Notes: generated by a model not told the origin, from the letters alone. A stretch of DNA of 62,075 bases from Aromatoleum diolicum (GCF_012910955.1 NZ_WTVQ01000028.1:1-62075), one strand, 5' to 3'. Shown: positions 26,030 through 34,905, counted from the first letter of the stretch. A program made the numbers and translations.

Positions 26030-27247
26030 TCAGTAAGCGTGGTGGCGACGTAGCTCGCGCCACAGGTAGAAGGCGCTTGACAACAGCCCTGCGGCCGAAA
26101 GCGCCAGGGCGTAGTTCAAAGCGGTGGCGAAATCGGCGGTAAAACGGCCGATGACGGCGGACGCGATCGGGCCCATCAACTGACCGAACGCAAACCCCGC
26201 AGTCATCCGGCCCAGGACCGCCGTGGTATTTCCTTCGGCCCGGGCACGCACTTCCTGCATGGCAATCATCGTGATCACCATGAAGGTGCCGCCCACTAGC
26301 AGCGCAGCAATGGAAACGCTGACGAGAGAGGCCCAGATCGCGGGCAACAGGACACCGACCGCCATCAGCAGGTGAGACGCCGCCCAGATATTCAGGCGAT
26401 TGACGCTTTTCAGCCCCCAGGCAACAAAGACGGTGGATAGAGCCGCGGCCGTCCCGAACAAGGGCCAGGCCAGACCGAAGACCTGAGGATCGTCCACCAG
26501 TTGCCGAGCCAGCGCCGGCAGGTAGGTGGCCGGAAGGATGTACCCGAACCCGAAGAGGGTGTAGCAGACAATCAGGCCGCCGGTACTGGAATGCGGCTTG
26601 TGCGACGTCCCTTGGGGAGCCGTCGCGCCAGGGCTGACGACTGGGGCGGGCAAGCTCCGGCTCACCGCCAGCGGAACGAGCGTCGCAGTGCCTGCCAGGA
26701 CCCCCAGTCCGATCCACATTCCGAGCGACGACACCTCGGGCCCGGCGGTCACGAGACAGAACAAGCCCGCTGCGGCGATGCCCAGTCCCACCCCGGCAAA
26801 TATGGCCCCTGCCAGATGAGGTCGGCCCTGAGCGGCCAGCCATCCCAGTCCCCATGCGCTGGTGGCAACCAAAGTCCAGGCGCTCATCACCCCCGCGACG
26901 AAGCGAAGAATGGCCCAGAGCGGAACCGATGTGGTCCAGCCTACCGCCGCGGTTACGATGACGGTGCTGATCAGCCCCAGGGCGAGCAGCGTTGCGGCTT
27001 TCACTTTTATGCGGGCAGCGACCATAGCCCCCACGAGGTAGCCTAGGTAGTTGCTGGCCGCGAGCATCGCGCCGGCTTCACTCGCGAGCAGGCCATCTCG
27101 GACCATTAAAGGAAAAAGGGGGGTAAAGGCGAACCGCCCCACCCCCATGGCAACCGCCAGGGAGATCATCGCCGCCACACAAACCGCTACGGCGACTCGA
27201 TCCGATCTGGCAGAGGGAGAAAGGATTGAAGTAGTCATGGGCGTCAT
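26030..27247 (-). CDS. YbfB/YjiJ family MFS transporter
   Basis: 405 residues with about twelve hydrophobic helices. The first carries MGVGRFAFTPLFPLM, typical of the YbfB/YjiJ group, and NYLGYLVGA follows in helix 2. The protein is complete. It is divergent from a LysR gene with only 56 bp between the starts, so it is probably that regulator's target. The CMD-family gene lies 7 bp downstream. The substrate is unknown. Confidence 0.88.
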   Translation of the reverse strand: MTPMTTSILSPSARSDRVAVAVCVAAMISLAVAMGVGRFAFTPLFPLMVRDGLLASEAGAMLAASNYLGYLVGAMVAARIKVKAATLLALGLISTVIVTAAVGWTTSVPLWAILRFVAGVMSAWTLVATSAWGLGWLAAQGRPHLAGAIFAGVGLGIAAAGLFCLVTAGPEVSSLGMWIGLGVLAGTATLVPLAVSRSLPAPVVSPGATAPQGTSHKPHSSTGGLIVCYTLFGFGYILPATYLPALARQLVDDPQVFGLAWPLFGTAAALSTVFVAWGLKSVNRLNIWAASHLLMAVGVLLPAIWASLVSVSIAALLVGGTFMVITMIAMQEVRARAEGNTTAVLGRMTAGFAFGQLMGPIASAVIGRFTADFATALNYALALSAAGLLSSAFYLWRELRRHHAY

Positions 27248-27303
27248 TAAAGCGCAGCTAGAGCGCGCCTACTAATGAATAAATATGGACTACTATTCTC
27301 CGT
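27248..27303. promoter_or_regulatory. Candidate LysR operator/promoter region
   Basis: The 56 bp between the divergent MFS and LysR starts is AT-rich against its surroundings and contains an imperfect AATA...TATT dyad near 27276-27296, which fits the T-N11-A type of LysR box. The spacing implies overlapping divergent promoters. Assignment is by position and pattern only. Confidence 0.45.
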
Positions 27304-28206
27304 ATGAGAACGATCGATCTTGAGTCCCTGGCCATCTTCCGGACTGTGGTGGAGGAAGGAGGCGTCGTTCGGGCAGCGGAGAAACTGCACCGGGTGCCCT
27401 CGAACGTCACGACCCGTGTTCGGCAGCTGGAGGAATACCTCGGCGTCCGCCTGTTCCGCCGAGAGGGGCGAACGCTGAGCCTGTCGGCAGAAGGCCAGAC
27501 GCTTCTGAACTATTCGGTGCGGCTCCTCCGTCTGGCGGATGAGGCGGTCAATGAACTGCGTACTGGAAAGCCCCAGGGCACGTTCCGGCTAGGCTCGCTG
27601 GAGAGCACGGCAGGCAGCCGCCTGGCGCCGATCCTCTCGCGCTACCACACTGAGAATCCTGAGGTGATCGTGGAACTCATCACCGGGACCACGGGCACCC
27701 TCATCAATCGGGTCATGAATTTCGAGCTGGAAGCCGCTTTCGTGTCCGAGCCGTTTACGGCTCCGGAACTGGAAGCGTTACCCGTGTTCCGTGAAGAGCT
27801 GGTGCTGATTACGCCTCGGGAAATTGAGGCGGTGCGCACGGCCAAGGATCTTGGGCGATCCACAATGATCGCGTTCGCCCACGGCTGCTCCTATCGCAAG
27901 CGCCTTGAAGACTGGCTCGGCAGTGGAAACGTGATGCCGGAACGCGCCCTGGAGTTTGGGTCCTACCAGGGCATGATTGCCTGCGTGGCGGCCGGGACCG
28001 GTTTCGCCATCGTTCCCAAGTCCGTCTTGGTTGCCTTGCAGGCGACCGAAAAAGTGAACCAGCACCCCCTGCCCGAACGGGTTTCCACGAACCGAACCCA
28101 CCTGATCTGGCGAGGGCAGCCTTCTTTGGCGCTGGAGCGGCTGATCAATCAGTTGCAAGCCCAAGACACGTCCGGCCTGGACGTCGAAGCTCTTCTGGAA
28201 CGCTAG
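27304..28206 (+). CDS. LysR family transcriptional regulator
   Basis: 300 residues: N-terminal winged helix with L-A-I-F-R-T-V-V-E-E-G-G-V-V-R-A-A-E-K-L and the recognition-helix region SNVTTRVRQLEEYLGVRLFRR, followed by a periplasmic-binding-like effector domain from about residue 90. It resembles regulators of transporter genes that sit divergently beside them. The likely target is the MFS-CMD operon across 56 bp. Beyond its stop the sequence becomes repeat-like non-coding DNA leading to the integrase remnant. Confidence 0.9.
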   Translation: MRTIDLESLAIFRTVVEEGGVVRAAEKLHRVPSNVTTRVRQLEEYLGVRLFRREGRTLSLSAEGQTLLNYSVRLLRLADEAVNELRTGKPQGTFRLGSLESTAGSRLAPILSRYHTENPEVIVELITGTTGTLINRVMNFELEAAFVSEPFTAPELEALPVFREELVLITPREIEAVRTAKDLGRSTMIAFAHGCSYRKRLEDWLGSGNVMPERALEFGSYQGMIACVAAGTGFAIVPKSVLVALQATEKVNQHPLPERVSTNRTHLIWRGQPSLALERLINQLQAQDTSGLDVEALLER

Positions 28207-28527
28207 GCATTTTGGGATGCCCGCTTTGCAGGGAAGGATCTGCCAGTCGGTCCACCGTGCTATGTGCGTCGGCAATGACGGCTCCTAGCCGGGCTGAGAC
28301 CTCGGTACGGCGATGGCCACGTCTGGAGCGCTCAGAAAGCTGCCCGTCGTACGCGAAAAGTCGCGTACCCAGGCCAACGGCAGCTTACGGGTGCGCGGTC
28401 CCACTCAACGTCAGCTTTGGGGAAAAACGGCCATCGGCCGGTTGTGGCCGATACACCCCCTCCGGAACCGCTCCAGCAAGCGGCCGCTCGGCGCCTGAAC
28501 GGTTGGCGGCGAGCGGCCGAACCACGG
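28207..28527. other. Non-coding region before mobile-DNA junction
   Basis: About 320 bp between the LysR stop and the recombinase remnant. It has the same texture of short inverted words (GGCCGATAC, CGGCCATCGGCCGG) as the region at 22.9-23.3 kb and no acceptable gene. It probably belongs to the older chromosomal side of the junction. Confidence 0.4.
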
Positions 28528-28803
28528 TCAGATCTCGATCTGCTCAGAGATCTCCAAGGCATCGTCGACTTCGATGCCGAGGTAACGGACGGTGCACTCA
28601 AGCTTGGAGTGGCCGAGCAGAAGCTGGAAGGCCCTCAGATTCTTGGTCCGCTTGTAGATCAGCGTCGCCTTCGTCCGCCGCATGGAATGCGTGCCATAGG
28701 CGGATGGATCCAGGCCCGCCGCTGTCACCCATTGTTCGACGATCCTCGCGTACTGCCGGGTGGAAACGTGCGGCGAGCGGTGCAGCCGGCTTGGAAAGAG
28801 GAA
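28528..28803 (-). pseudogene. C-terminal remnant of a tyrosine recombinase (integrase)
   Basis: Only about 91 codons remain, from FLFPSR to the stop. They keep the box II of tyrosine recombinases: H-x-x-R in THSMRRTK, the second His in LLLGHS, and the nucleophile Tyr in VRYLGI. The N-terminal arm-binding and core-binding domains and the box I Arg are missing. At about 28800 the frame runs into sequence that on the other strand is IS1182-type transposase, so the gene was cut by that element or by a later deletion. The direction suggests the recombinase body once lay to the right. Confidence 0.85.
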
Positions 28804-29416
28804 GCCCTCCGGCTTCAGCAGGACAAGATCACGACACTGAAAGCGCGGATGAAGGAATTCGAGGCGATCGGTATCCAGCTCGAGAACACGCCCGACAAGC
28901 AGATCTCCCTCACGGATCCCGACGCCCGATCCATGAAGACGCGGGGCACGGGCATCGTGGGTTACAACGTGCAGACGGCCGTCGAAGCTAAGAACCATCT
29001 GATCGTTGCCCATGAGGTGACCAACGACGGTCTGGATCGGGACCAGCTGAGCAAGATGGGCAGCAGGCCCGCAGGGCCATGCGAGTGGACTATCTCACCG
29101 CGATTGCCGATCGGGGCTATTACAAGAGTGAGGAAATCCTCGCCTGCCACAAGGCCAGCATCGTGCCCCTGGTTCCGAAAAGCGCGACCTCCAACGCGAA
29201 AGCCGACGGACGTTTCGACAAGTCGGACTTCGTGTATGACCGTGAGAACGACGAACACGTTTGCCCGGCCGGCGGGCGGCGATGAAGGCCTGAAAGGGCC
29301 TTTTTGAAGCTCAACTGAGCTGATTTGCCGCCTTCAAATTCGTTCGCTTCCGCCGCAGGGCGCCGGAACGACCGATTTTTGGCGCATCGGCGACCGTTTT
29401 TACACGGCCTCGGCCG
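28795..29416 (+). mobile_element. Decayed IS1182-family insertion sequence
   Basis: From about 28798 the plus strand encodes IS1182-type transposase: QISLTDPDARSM, then GYNVQTAVEAKNHLIVAHEVTN. Near 29060 a one-base loss shifts the frame, after which AIADRGYYKSEEILACHKA continues from 29079. At VCPAG (about 29270) the text jumps straight to the extreme 3' end of the element, so a few hundred bases of the transposase C-terminus are deleted; the copy at 61.4 kb shows what is missing. The 5' part is absent. The last 142 bp match the end of the right-hand copy. It is not functional. Confidence 0.87.
29275..29416 (+). repeat. IS1182-type 3' terminal segment, left copy
   Basis: 142 bp, from GGCGGCGATGAAGG to CACGGCCTCGGCCG, almost identical to the reverse complement of 61375-61516. 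Only a handful of substitutions were found by eye, with no length difference. Homology stops at CGGCCG on both sides, which places the outer IS end there. Confidence 0.9.
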
Positions 29417-29773
29417 GCGGCGACATCGCTCGAACATGGCGCTTGCAAGTCGTAACCCATGGGCTATCTTGAAACCGTTCATTCTCGGCTTTTTTTCAAT
29501 TTCGCGATCTTGAACCAATTCGGTTGGCATGGGGGGGCGTGGGTCCGGAAGCATGCAGCAGTTACGAATATTCCCCCGCGCCGGTGAAGAGGCCCCAAAG
29601 GATCCGACCGCTTGTTGCACCCCGGGCCGTTCCCCGAGGCAGCAGAAATCAACTTCCTGCGCGTGCATGTAGCGAGCGGACAGATTGGTGCGACGCTGGG
29701 GAACTCCTGTTGTTTCATAAGAAAGCGGAAGCGGCCCGTTCGTTTTGGTGGTAGCGCGAAAAGGAGAGACGCC
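29417..29773. other. Intergenic region after IS end
   Basis: About 357 bp between the IS end and the SH3-DUF2272 gene. A run of T and a GGGGGGG tract occur near 29490-29535. A strong AAGGAGAGAC ribosome site precedes the GTG start at 29774. No gene was recognised. Confidence 0.4.
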
Positions 29774-30571
29774 GTGTCCGTTAAATTTGTCGATTTCGAA
29801 GCGCTGAATCTTCGTTCCAAGGCAGTCCTAGCTCCGGCGACACGGATCGGAATTCTGCACCTGGGACAACAGGTTGAAGAACTGGAACCCGACATCCAAG
29901 GTGACTGGGTCAAGATCAAGGCAGAGGTCGACGGCGTGCAGGCGGAGGGCGTGGTGAAAAGCGTGATCGACGGGAAACGGTCCCTTCGTGATCCGGCCTC
30001 CGCATCACGCGAGGCGCTCGTTGGGGAAGCCATAAAGGAATGGCTCCGCTTTGAGAAAGGCCAGGGCTTGGAGCATCACGCCCCGTTTTTCGATTTTGTC
30101 GGCGAAATGTGGCGGGCCATCGGTCTGGATCTCGATGGAAAGGATAGGGACACGCCATGGTCCGCTGCAGCGATCTCCTTCATGGTGCGCAATGCAGCGG
30201 AAAGATTCCCAAAGTATGCGAAGTTTAAGTTCGCGGCTTCTCATTCAAGGTACATGCACGCCTCGATCGTGAAGAGAAATGCGGGGGATATGGATGTTCC
30301 CTTCTGGGGGTTTCGCCTGCACGAGAAGCGCCCCGAGATCGGCGATATTGTCGGCCGATGGCGTGAAACACCGCGCGATTTCGACGATGCCGAAACGAGT
30401 GATTCTTTCAAGAGCCATACGGACATCATCGTCAGCGTCGATTCCGATTCGGTACTTGCCATCGGCGGGAACGTCCGCCAATCCGTGAGTATCAGTCGCT
30501 ACGACAAGACCGGCGCTGGATTCCTCGCTGCAACGAATGGAGTCTTCATGCATATGGTCAATCGGACGTGA
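29774..30571 (+). CDS. SH3-like plus DUF2272 domain protein
   Basis: 265 residues. Residues 5-68 look like a bacterial SH3 domain (ALNLRSKAVL, VEELEPDIQGDWVKIKAE), which often binds peptidoglycan. Residues 80-255 match DUF2272, a family with NlpC/P60-like features: P-W-S-A-A-A-I-S-F near 131, AASHSRYMHASI near 155, PFWGFRLHEKRPEIGDIV and SHTDIIVSV. I infer a cell-wall amidase or peptidase-like role. There is no signal peptide. GTG 29774 follows a strong AAGGAGAGAC site. The next gene starts inside its stop (GTGA), implying a coupled pair. Confidence 0.72.
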   Translation: MSVKFVDFEALNLRSKAVLAPATRIGILHLGQQVEELEPDIQGDWVKIKAEVDGVQAEGVVKSVIDGKRSLRDPASASREALVGEAIKEWLRFEKGQGLEHHAPFFDFVGEMWRAIGLDLDGKDRDTPWSAAAISFMVRNAAERFPKYAKFKFAASHSRYMHASIVKRNAGDMDVPFWGFRLHEKRPEIGDIVGRWRETPRDFDDAETSDSFKSHTDIIVSVDSDSVLAIGGNVRQSVSISRYDKTGAGFLAATNGVFMHMVNRT

Positions 30572-30957
30572 GGACTCAGGTCCACGTGTGCGCAGGATTC
30601 ATGGCGTCACTTCTGGCCTTTGCGCCCGGGTGCACCGCGGTGGAGCCTCCGGATGGGTGGGGATCCGTGCTTCCCGACGAATCGTCCTGCGACAGGGAAG
30701 CCAGGCTCTTGAAGGAAGAAGTAGAGGTCTTTGCGGCGCCGGAATCGGGGCTGAAACCCGTCAAGATTCTTGTGCAGGGACGCTTCGTGTATCGGTGCGA
30801 GCAGCGCAATGGGTGGCTCGGCGTAATGTTTCCGGGGGACGAGGAGAAAGTAGACTGTTCCCACCGGACGGCCGAGATTAGGTGTTTCCGAGGCTGGATC
30901 CGCCAGGATATCCGGATGGAGATATTGGGCTGGGCAGCGTCGGCAGCCCTCGTGTGA
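30568..30957 (+). CDS. Small putative lipoprotein coupled to DUF2272 gene
   Basis: 129 residues. The N-terminal 22 residues are hydrophobic and end in a lipobox-like A-P-G-C, so it is probably a lipoprotein or periplasmic protein. Six or so Cys residues remain in the mature part, mostly paired in spacing (S-S-C, Y-R-C, V-D-C, I-R-C), which suggests disulfides. The middle (VEVFAAPESG, YRCEQRNGWLGVMFPG) is reminiscent of an SH3-like strand pattern. Its GTG overlaps the preceding stop by 4 bp. This arrangement fits an immunity or inhibitor protein for a wall-active partner; that is inference. Confidence 0.6.
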   Translation: MRTQVHVCAGFMASLLAFAPGCTAVEPPDGWGSVLPDESSCDREARLLKEEVEVFAAPESGLKPVKILVQGRFVYRCEQRNGWLGVMFPGDEEKVDCSHRTAEIRCFRGWIRQDIRMEILGWAASAALV

Positions 30958-31048
30958 CTTCCGGCGAAGTGGTGCTTTGGGCTTGCGTCCATTCAAGGTG
31001 TCGGCGGCCTGCCGCGGTTGGTGTGAGTGATTTCTGGGGGGCACAGGC

Positions 31049-32524
31049 ATGCGCTCGCGATCATCGACTCACCTCGGTTTCACGCTCCTCGCCGCCATAC
31101 TGACGGCCTGCTCGGGGCCTTTACCTCACCGGCACATTGCTGGCGCGGATGACGTGGAGTGCGGTGTAGTCGCCTCCGCCAACGACGAACGGTGTTTTGC
31201 ACGCACTCCCGAGGTATCGAAGGAGCCGCCCTACACTCTCCATTTTATCGAATTCGACGATCAGGGGTGGCTGTATCCGGACACCAACGCCGATGGATAC
31301 GTCAAGGAAATGGGGGCTGCCCATGGACAACTGGATCGAGCGGTGGCCGACGTCCGGAGTCAGCTCGACGACGGGAAGCGCGTGCTGCTGCTGGTCTACG
31401 TTCACGGGTGGAAGCATTCGGCGGCGCACGACGACCGCGACGTAAGGCGCTTCAGGCAGATGTTGGCGGATGCGGCCTATCTCGATGAGAAGCGCCCCAC
31501 GGCGGAGGACGCGAGCAAGCGCCGAGTCGTGGGGATCTATGTCGGTTGGCGCGGCGCCGGCCGGTTTTCGGCCGAGAACCCGTTGGTGTACCTCTCCTTC
31601 TGGTCGCGCAAGAATGCCGCCCTGCATGTTTCCGAAGGGGCGGCGCGCGAACTGTTCGGCCGCCTTCGAGCCCTTCGCGAGCGCGTGAATCACGAGGATG
31701 TGCGGCGCCCGCCCCTTCGTACCGTGGTCATCGGCCATAGTTTCGGCGCGTGGGTTGTGTTCTCGGCCCTTTCTCCGTCCCTTCTCGAGCTTCTCGCGAG
31801 CCCCGTCGATGCCGCGCGCGACGCCAGCTCGGCGGCTGCGCGCAGCGCATGGCGTCGCGCGCGGCTGCGGCAGGCAGCGGACATAGTCGTGCTCGTAAAT
31901 CCGGCCTTCGAAGCGAGCCGGTATCAACCGGTGCACCATCTCGCACAGCGGCTGAAGCTGGCGGACTACGAACCGCCCGTCCTTCTTCTCGTGACATCGA
32001 CAGCAGACCGGGCGACACGCCAGTTGTTCCCGGTGGGCAGATTCGTCAACACGATCTTCCAACATCCGTTCGTTTCTGATGAACAGGAACGTGCCACCAA
32101 ACACACTCCGGGATTCATGGATTTGTACCAGACGCACAGCCTGACGAGGGAGCCGTCCGCGCAGGTCGCCGAGTGCTCCGGATGGGCAGATTCGCCATTA
32201 GATGTGGCGGGACCGAATGGGCCGGACGTTTCCGCCGAGAGCGAGGCCGCCCGCATCGAAAGATTGAAGATCAACGCAAGCCTCGAGGCCCGTCGGCATG
32301 CCGCATGGCGGAACTACGTGGCGGCCCACCCGGGAGGCTTGCCACCAGACTGGGAATGGCGCTATTGCGGCGGAGCATTCATACGCCATAAGGCAGCACT
32401 CAACCCGGGATCGCTGGTTTGGAACGTCCTGACCGACGATACACTCGTGAGGGATCATAGTGACATCATGCGCGAACCACTGCATGCGTTTCTTCGCCAG
32501 CTCTATCTCGACTTGCCGAGGTGA
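31049..32524 (+). CDS. Lipase/esterase-like alpha/beta hydrolase lipoprotein
   Basis: 491 residues. The signal peptide ends in L-T-A-C near residue 21, a lipobox. A conserved segment YTLHFIEFDDQGW near 62 and an oxyanion-type YVHGWKHSA near 118 lead to the nucleophile elbow GHSFGAW near 231. A long C-terminal part with an unusual Cys-containing end follows. This matches the large lipoprotein hydrolases annotated in many gram-negatives with no known substrate. It lies between the small lipoprotein (91 bp upstream) and the catalase-like gene (76 bp downstream), on the same strand. Confidence 0.78.
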   Translation: MRSRSSTHLGFTLLAAILTACSGPLPHRHIAGADDVECGVVASANDERCFARTPEVSKEPPYTLHFIEFDDQGWLYPDTNADGYVKEMGAAHGQLDRAVADVRSQLDDGKRVLLLVYVHGWKHSAAHDDRDVRRFRQMLADAAYLDEKRPTAEDASKRRVVGIYVGWRGAGRFSAENPLVYLSFWSRKNAALHVSEGAARELFGRLRALRERVNHEDVRRPPLRTVVIGHSFGAWVVFSALSPSLLELLASPVDAARDASSAAARSAWRRARLRQAADIVVLVNPAFEASRYQPVHHLAQRLKLADYEPPVLLLVTSTADRATRQLFPVGRFVNTIFQHPFVSDEQERATKHTPGFMDLYQTHSLTREPSAQVAECSGWADSPLDVAGPNGPDVSAESEAARIERLKINASLEARRHAAWRNYVAAHPGGLPPDWEWRYCGGAFIRHKAALNPGSLVWNVLTDDTLVRDHSDIMREPLHAFLRQLYLDLPR

Positions 32525-32600
32525 GTCGAAAACGCCGGCGGTCTGCGAGCCAGATCCCGTCGAATTATCACGGAAGCGGTGAGCACTGAAGGAGTTTCCC

Positions 32601-33770
32601 ATGCTCGATCCTGACGATTCCCTCTATCTTCACGAGCAATACAAGTTCGGTAGCAGGGAGAAGGAACATGCGGAGTTCGAGGACCATGTCAGACGCGTGC
32701 TTGATGCGCAGAAGGCCCTCGCCGCGGAGCACTCGCCCGGAAATCCGAAGCGAGTTTTTCACGCCAAGAGCCATGCCTGTCTGGCGGGCAGTTTGAGACT
32801 CCTTGAGGACCGGCCGCAAATCACACGGCAGGGAATCTTTGGCGAGAATGCGAAGGCGGCCTATAGCGTTCTCGCCCGATTTTCTGGTGGTGTCGGCTTC
32901 GACCAACACGATCTGAAACCTGATGTACGAGGGCTCGCTCTGAAGATTTTTGGCGTCGCCGACGATACAACTGCCGCCGATACCCAAGTGGCGCGCACGG
33001 TCGACTTTCTAATGACAAACTCGACCAACCCATTCGGAAAAGATCACGACGAATTCGTTCAATTCATGGAAGCCAGCCTCGCTTCTGCGCAATTCATCGG
33101 CTTTCTGATACGACACCCGAAGGTCGCGCGCCTGCTTATAAAGGCGAGCTTCAGAAGCATCCCAAGTCTGGCCACGGAGCAATATTGGAGTGGACACGCC
33201 TATTTGCTCGGGCCACGCCAGGCAATGAAGTTTAATGTTCGTCCGATTGCCGACGGCCCGGCCGACTTTGGCGACGAACTTCGGCAGGAAAATGAAATAC
33301 TTCAGTCGTCGCTCGGAGCCGTCGGCGACAAGCTTTCCGATCAGCTCACGCATTGGTTCGAAGCGCGCGGGGAGCGGCATTCGAAAGTCAACCCGGACTA
33401 CCTGAGCCTTGAACTGCGTGATCGCCTACGGCGCGGCCCCATCAAGTTTGTGTTCTCGGTCCAGTTGGAAAAGGATCCCCAAACGACACCGATCGAGGAC
33501 GCGCTCGTCGAATGGAAGGAGAGCGATAGCCCGTCGATTCCAGTGGCGGAACTGGTGCTCGATCGAGAGATTGAACCGCATGTCTGCGAGGTTGCGCGGT
33601 TTACCCCAGGGCACTGCATCCCGGAGCATCGACCATTGGGCAATATGGGGCGTGGTCGCCTCTTCGCTTACGATGCGAGCCAACGCGGCCGTCACGCAGC
33701 GACCGAAGAGGAAATCGAACAGACGCTTTTCACCGGCAGGGTGGCTTCTCGAATCACTGATGAGGGTTGA
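32601..33770 (+). CDS. Catalase-family heme protein (catalase-like)
   Basis: 389 residues with partial catalase landmarks: the catalytic-His region KRVFHAKSH (His54), ARFSGGVGFDQHDLKPDVRGLALKIFG near 97-120, DFLMTNSTNPFG near 137, and the distal heme region GHCIPEHRPLGNMGRGRLFAYD near 345. It is shorter than true catalases and resembles the catalase-like domains of lipoxygenase fusions and small 'catalase family' proteins, which may act on organic peroxides. There is no signal peptide. KatN-type catalases are known secreted effectors, but no secretion gene lies here. Confidence 0.82.
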   Translation: MLDPDDSLYLHEQYKFGSREKEHAEFEDHVRRVLDAQKALAAEHSPGNPKRVFHAKSHACLAGSLRLLEDRPQITRQGIFGENAKAAYSVLARFSGGVGFDQHDLKPDVRGLALKIFGVADDTTAADTQVARTVDFLMTNSTNPFGKDHDEFVQFMEASLASAQFIGFLIRHPKVARLLIKASFRSIPSLATEQYWSGHAYLLGPRQAMKFNVRPIADGPADFGDELRQENEILQSSLGAVGDKLSDQLTHWFEARGERHSKVNPDYLSLELRDRLRRGPIKFVFSVQLEKDPQTTPIEDALVEWKESDSPSIPVAELVLDREIEPHVCEVARFTPGHCIPEHRPLGNMGRGRLFAYDASQRGRHAATEEEIEQTLFTGRVASRITDEG

Positions 33771-34212
33771 ATGGCATCAGGAAACTGAACGCCGTTCAAG
33801 CCACGGCGCTAACTCCCCCGGCCCAACGACCGTCTTAGTTGCGAATCAGTTACCCGCCGTTCACGGCCGTTAGTGCACCGGCCGCACGCTTGGCCTGGCG
33901 CGCGGCCGCTTACGGTCCCAATCGCCGCTGAGCAGCCCTGGCGTCGCCCAGCAGCGCCGTCTTGTAGGTGTTGGGTAGCACCGCACAGATTCGGGGCACT
34001 GGCGGGTACCTTCGACCACCCCACGCCGCGTCGCGCTTCGCCGAGATGCGGTGATACCGACGGTCCCACCCGGAAACCCGGTGATCGCGCGGCCACGTCG
34101 ACATTCGTCTGGCCATTCTCCGCTACCGGCACGCTCCATGCTCCTGTTCAATCGAGCACTGCAATATGCTCGATTGAAACCACACTTGTTAATTCGCACC
34201 CAGGAGAAGGCC
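33771..34212. other. Long intergenic region upstream of second double-glycine peptide
   Basis: About 440 bp with no convincing gene. Its right end holds a perfect 12-bp inverted repeat (annotated separately) and a CAGGAGAAGG ribosome site just before the ATG at 34213. Confidence 0.4.
34147..34178. promoter_or_regulatory. Perfect 12-bp inverted repeat upstream of peptide gene
   Basis: TTCAATCGAGCA and TGCTCGATTGAA are exact reverse complements separated by the 8 bases CTGCAATA. The repeat lies about 35 bp upstream of the ATG at 34213. It could be a protein-binding operator or a 5'-leader hairpin. It has no T-run, so a terminator is less likely. Confidence 0.6.
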
Positions 34213-34425
34213 ATGAGCACGCTGATGATCAAGGACTTGCTACCGCTCGACATCGAGCAGCAAGGCGATCAAACCACGACGATTCGCTCACTCTCGCGCG
34301 AGGAGTTGCGCGGGATATGGGGCGGGCGTTACGCGGTGGGGATGTTGAACGGGGACGAGAACAACCTCGTCACCTTCGATATAGACAAATGGAATTTTGA
34401 CCAATTCGCGCGTGCGAACCTCTGA
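34213..34425 (+). CDS. Small peptide with Gly-Gly leader-type N-terminus
   Basis: 70 residues. It begins M-S-T-L-M-I-K-D-L, like the peptide at 7979 (L-T-I-H-D-L), and has SREELRGIWGG near residues 28-38, a double-glycine-type processing motif with the usual Glu and hydrophobic spacing. The 32-residue remainder has a GMLNGDENN segment and no Cys. A strong CAGGAGAAGG ribosome site supports expression. Inverted repeats lie on both sides. No exporter or modifying enzyme is encoded near. A secreted peptide is the likeliest product, but this is inference. Confidence 0.6.
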   Translation: MSTLMIKDLLPLDIEQQGDQTTTIRSLSREELRGIWGGRYAVGMLNGDENNLVTFDIDKWNFDQFARANL

Positions 34426-34438
34426 TGGGATCGAGCGG

Positions 34439-34472
34439 ACCGGTGGCACCGGACAAACTCTGGGCCACCGGT
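34439..34472 (+). terminator. Stem-loop directly after peptide gene
   Basis: ACCGGTGGC and GCCACCGGT form a perfect 9-bp stem starting 13 bases after the peptide stop codon. A second stem-loop (GCCTTCGC/GCGAAGGC with an inner CCCC/GGGG pairing) follows at 34509-34549. Either may end the peptide transcript; neither has a T-run. Confidence 0.5.
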
Positions 34473-34905
34473 TTGCAGGGACCGAGGACCGCCCCGGCCC
34501 ATAAGGAGGCCTTCGCCCCGATGCCCCACGGGGGGCTGCGTGCGAAGGCAAACGGCCCATTCCTGACTTCGTTCGACATGTTGTTGCTTCGCAAAACTTG
34601 ACCCCAAGGCTTGCGGGAACGGCACGTCAGGATCAACTACACGGCGCGACATTCGAGAGGGCGTCACAACGTGCCACAGTTCGGAAGATGTTGCTCGGTG
34701 CCGCGGAAGCGGCCTTCAGTGCCGTCATGTTCGCGAGGGTGCGAGACTGTTCCCGGCGCGGCATCAGCATCGAGAACGGTTTGGCTGCAAGATACGCCTA
34801 CCTTATAGCCAAAAATACACTAGCGGTCCGAGCCCCGAGCTCCCCCGAAAATTGCGCCGCTCAGTATCTTCGCGGGTTGGGCTTGCCACTCCTCGGGAGC
34901 AGAAC
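34473..34905. other. Intergenic region upstream of HD-GYP gene
   Basis: About 430 bp holding the second stem-loop at 34509-34549 and otherwise no gene that I can support. A GGGAGC site lies a few bases before the HD-GYP ATG at 34906. Confidence 0.4.

Noticed and set aside
33873-34400. 175-codon open frame overlapping the double-glycine peptide
   Set aside because: It reads the peptide gene in a different frame, starts without a ribosome site and has an Arg/Pro-rich shadow composition.
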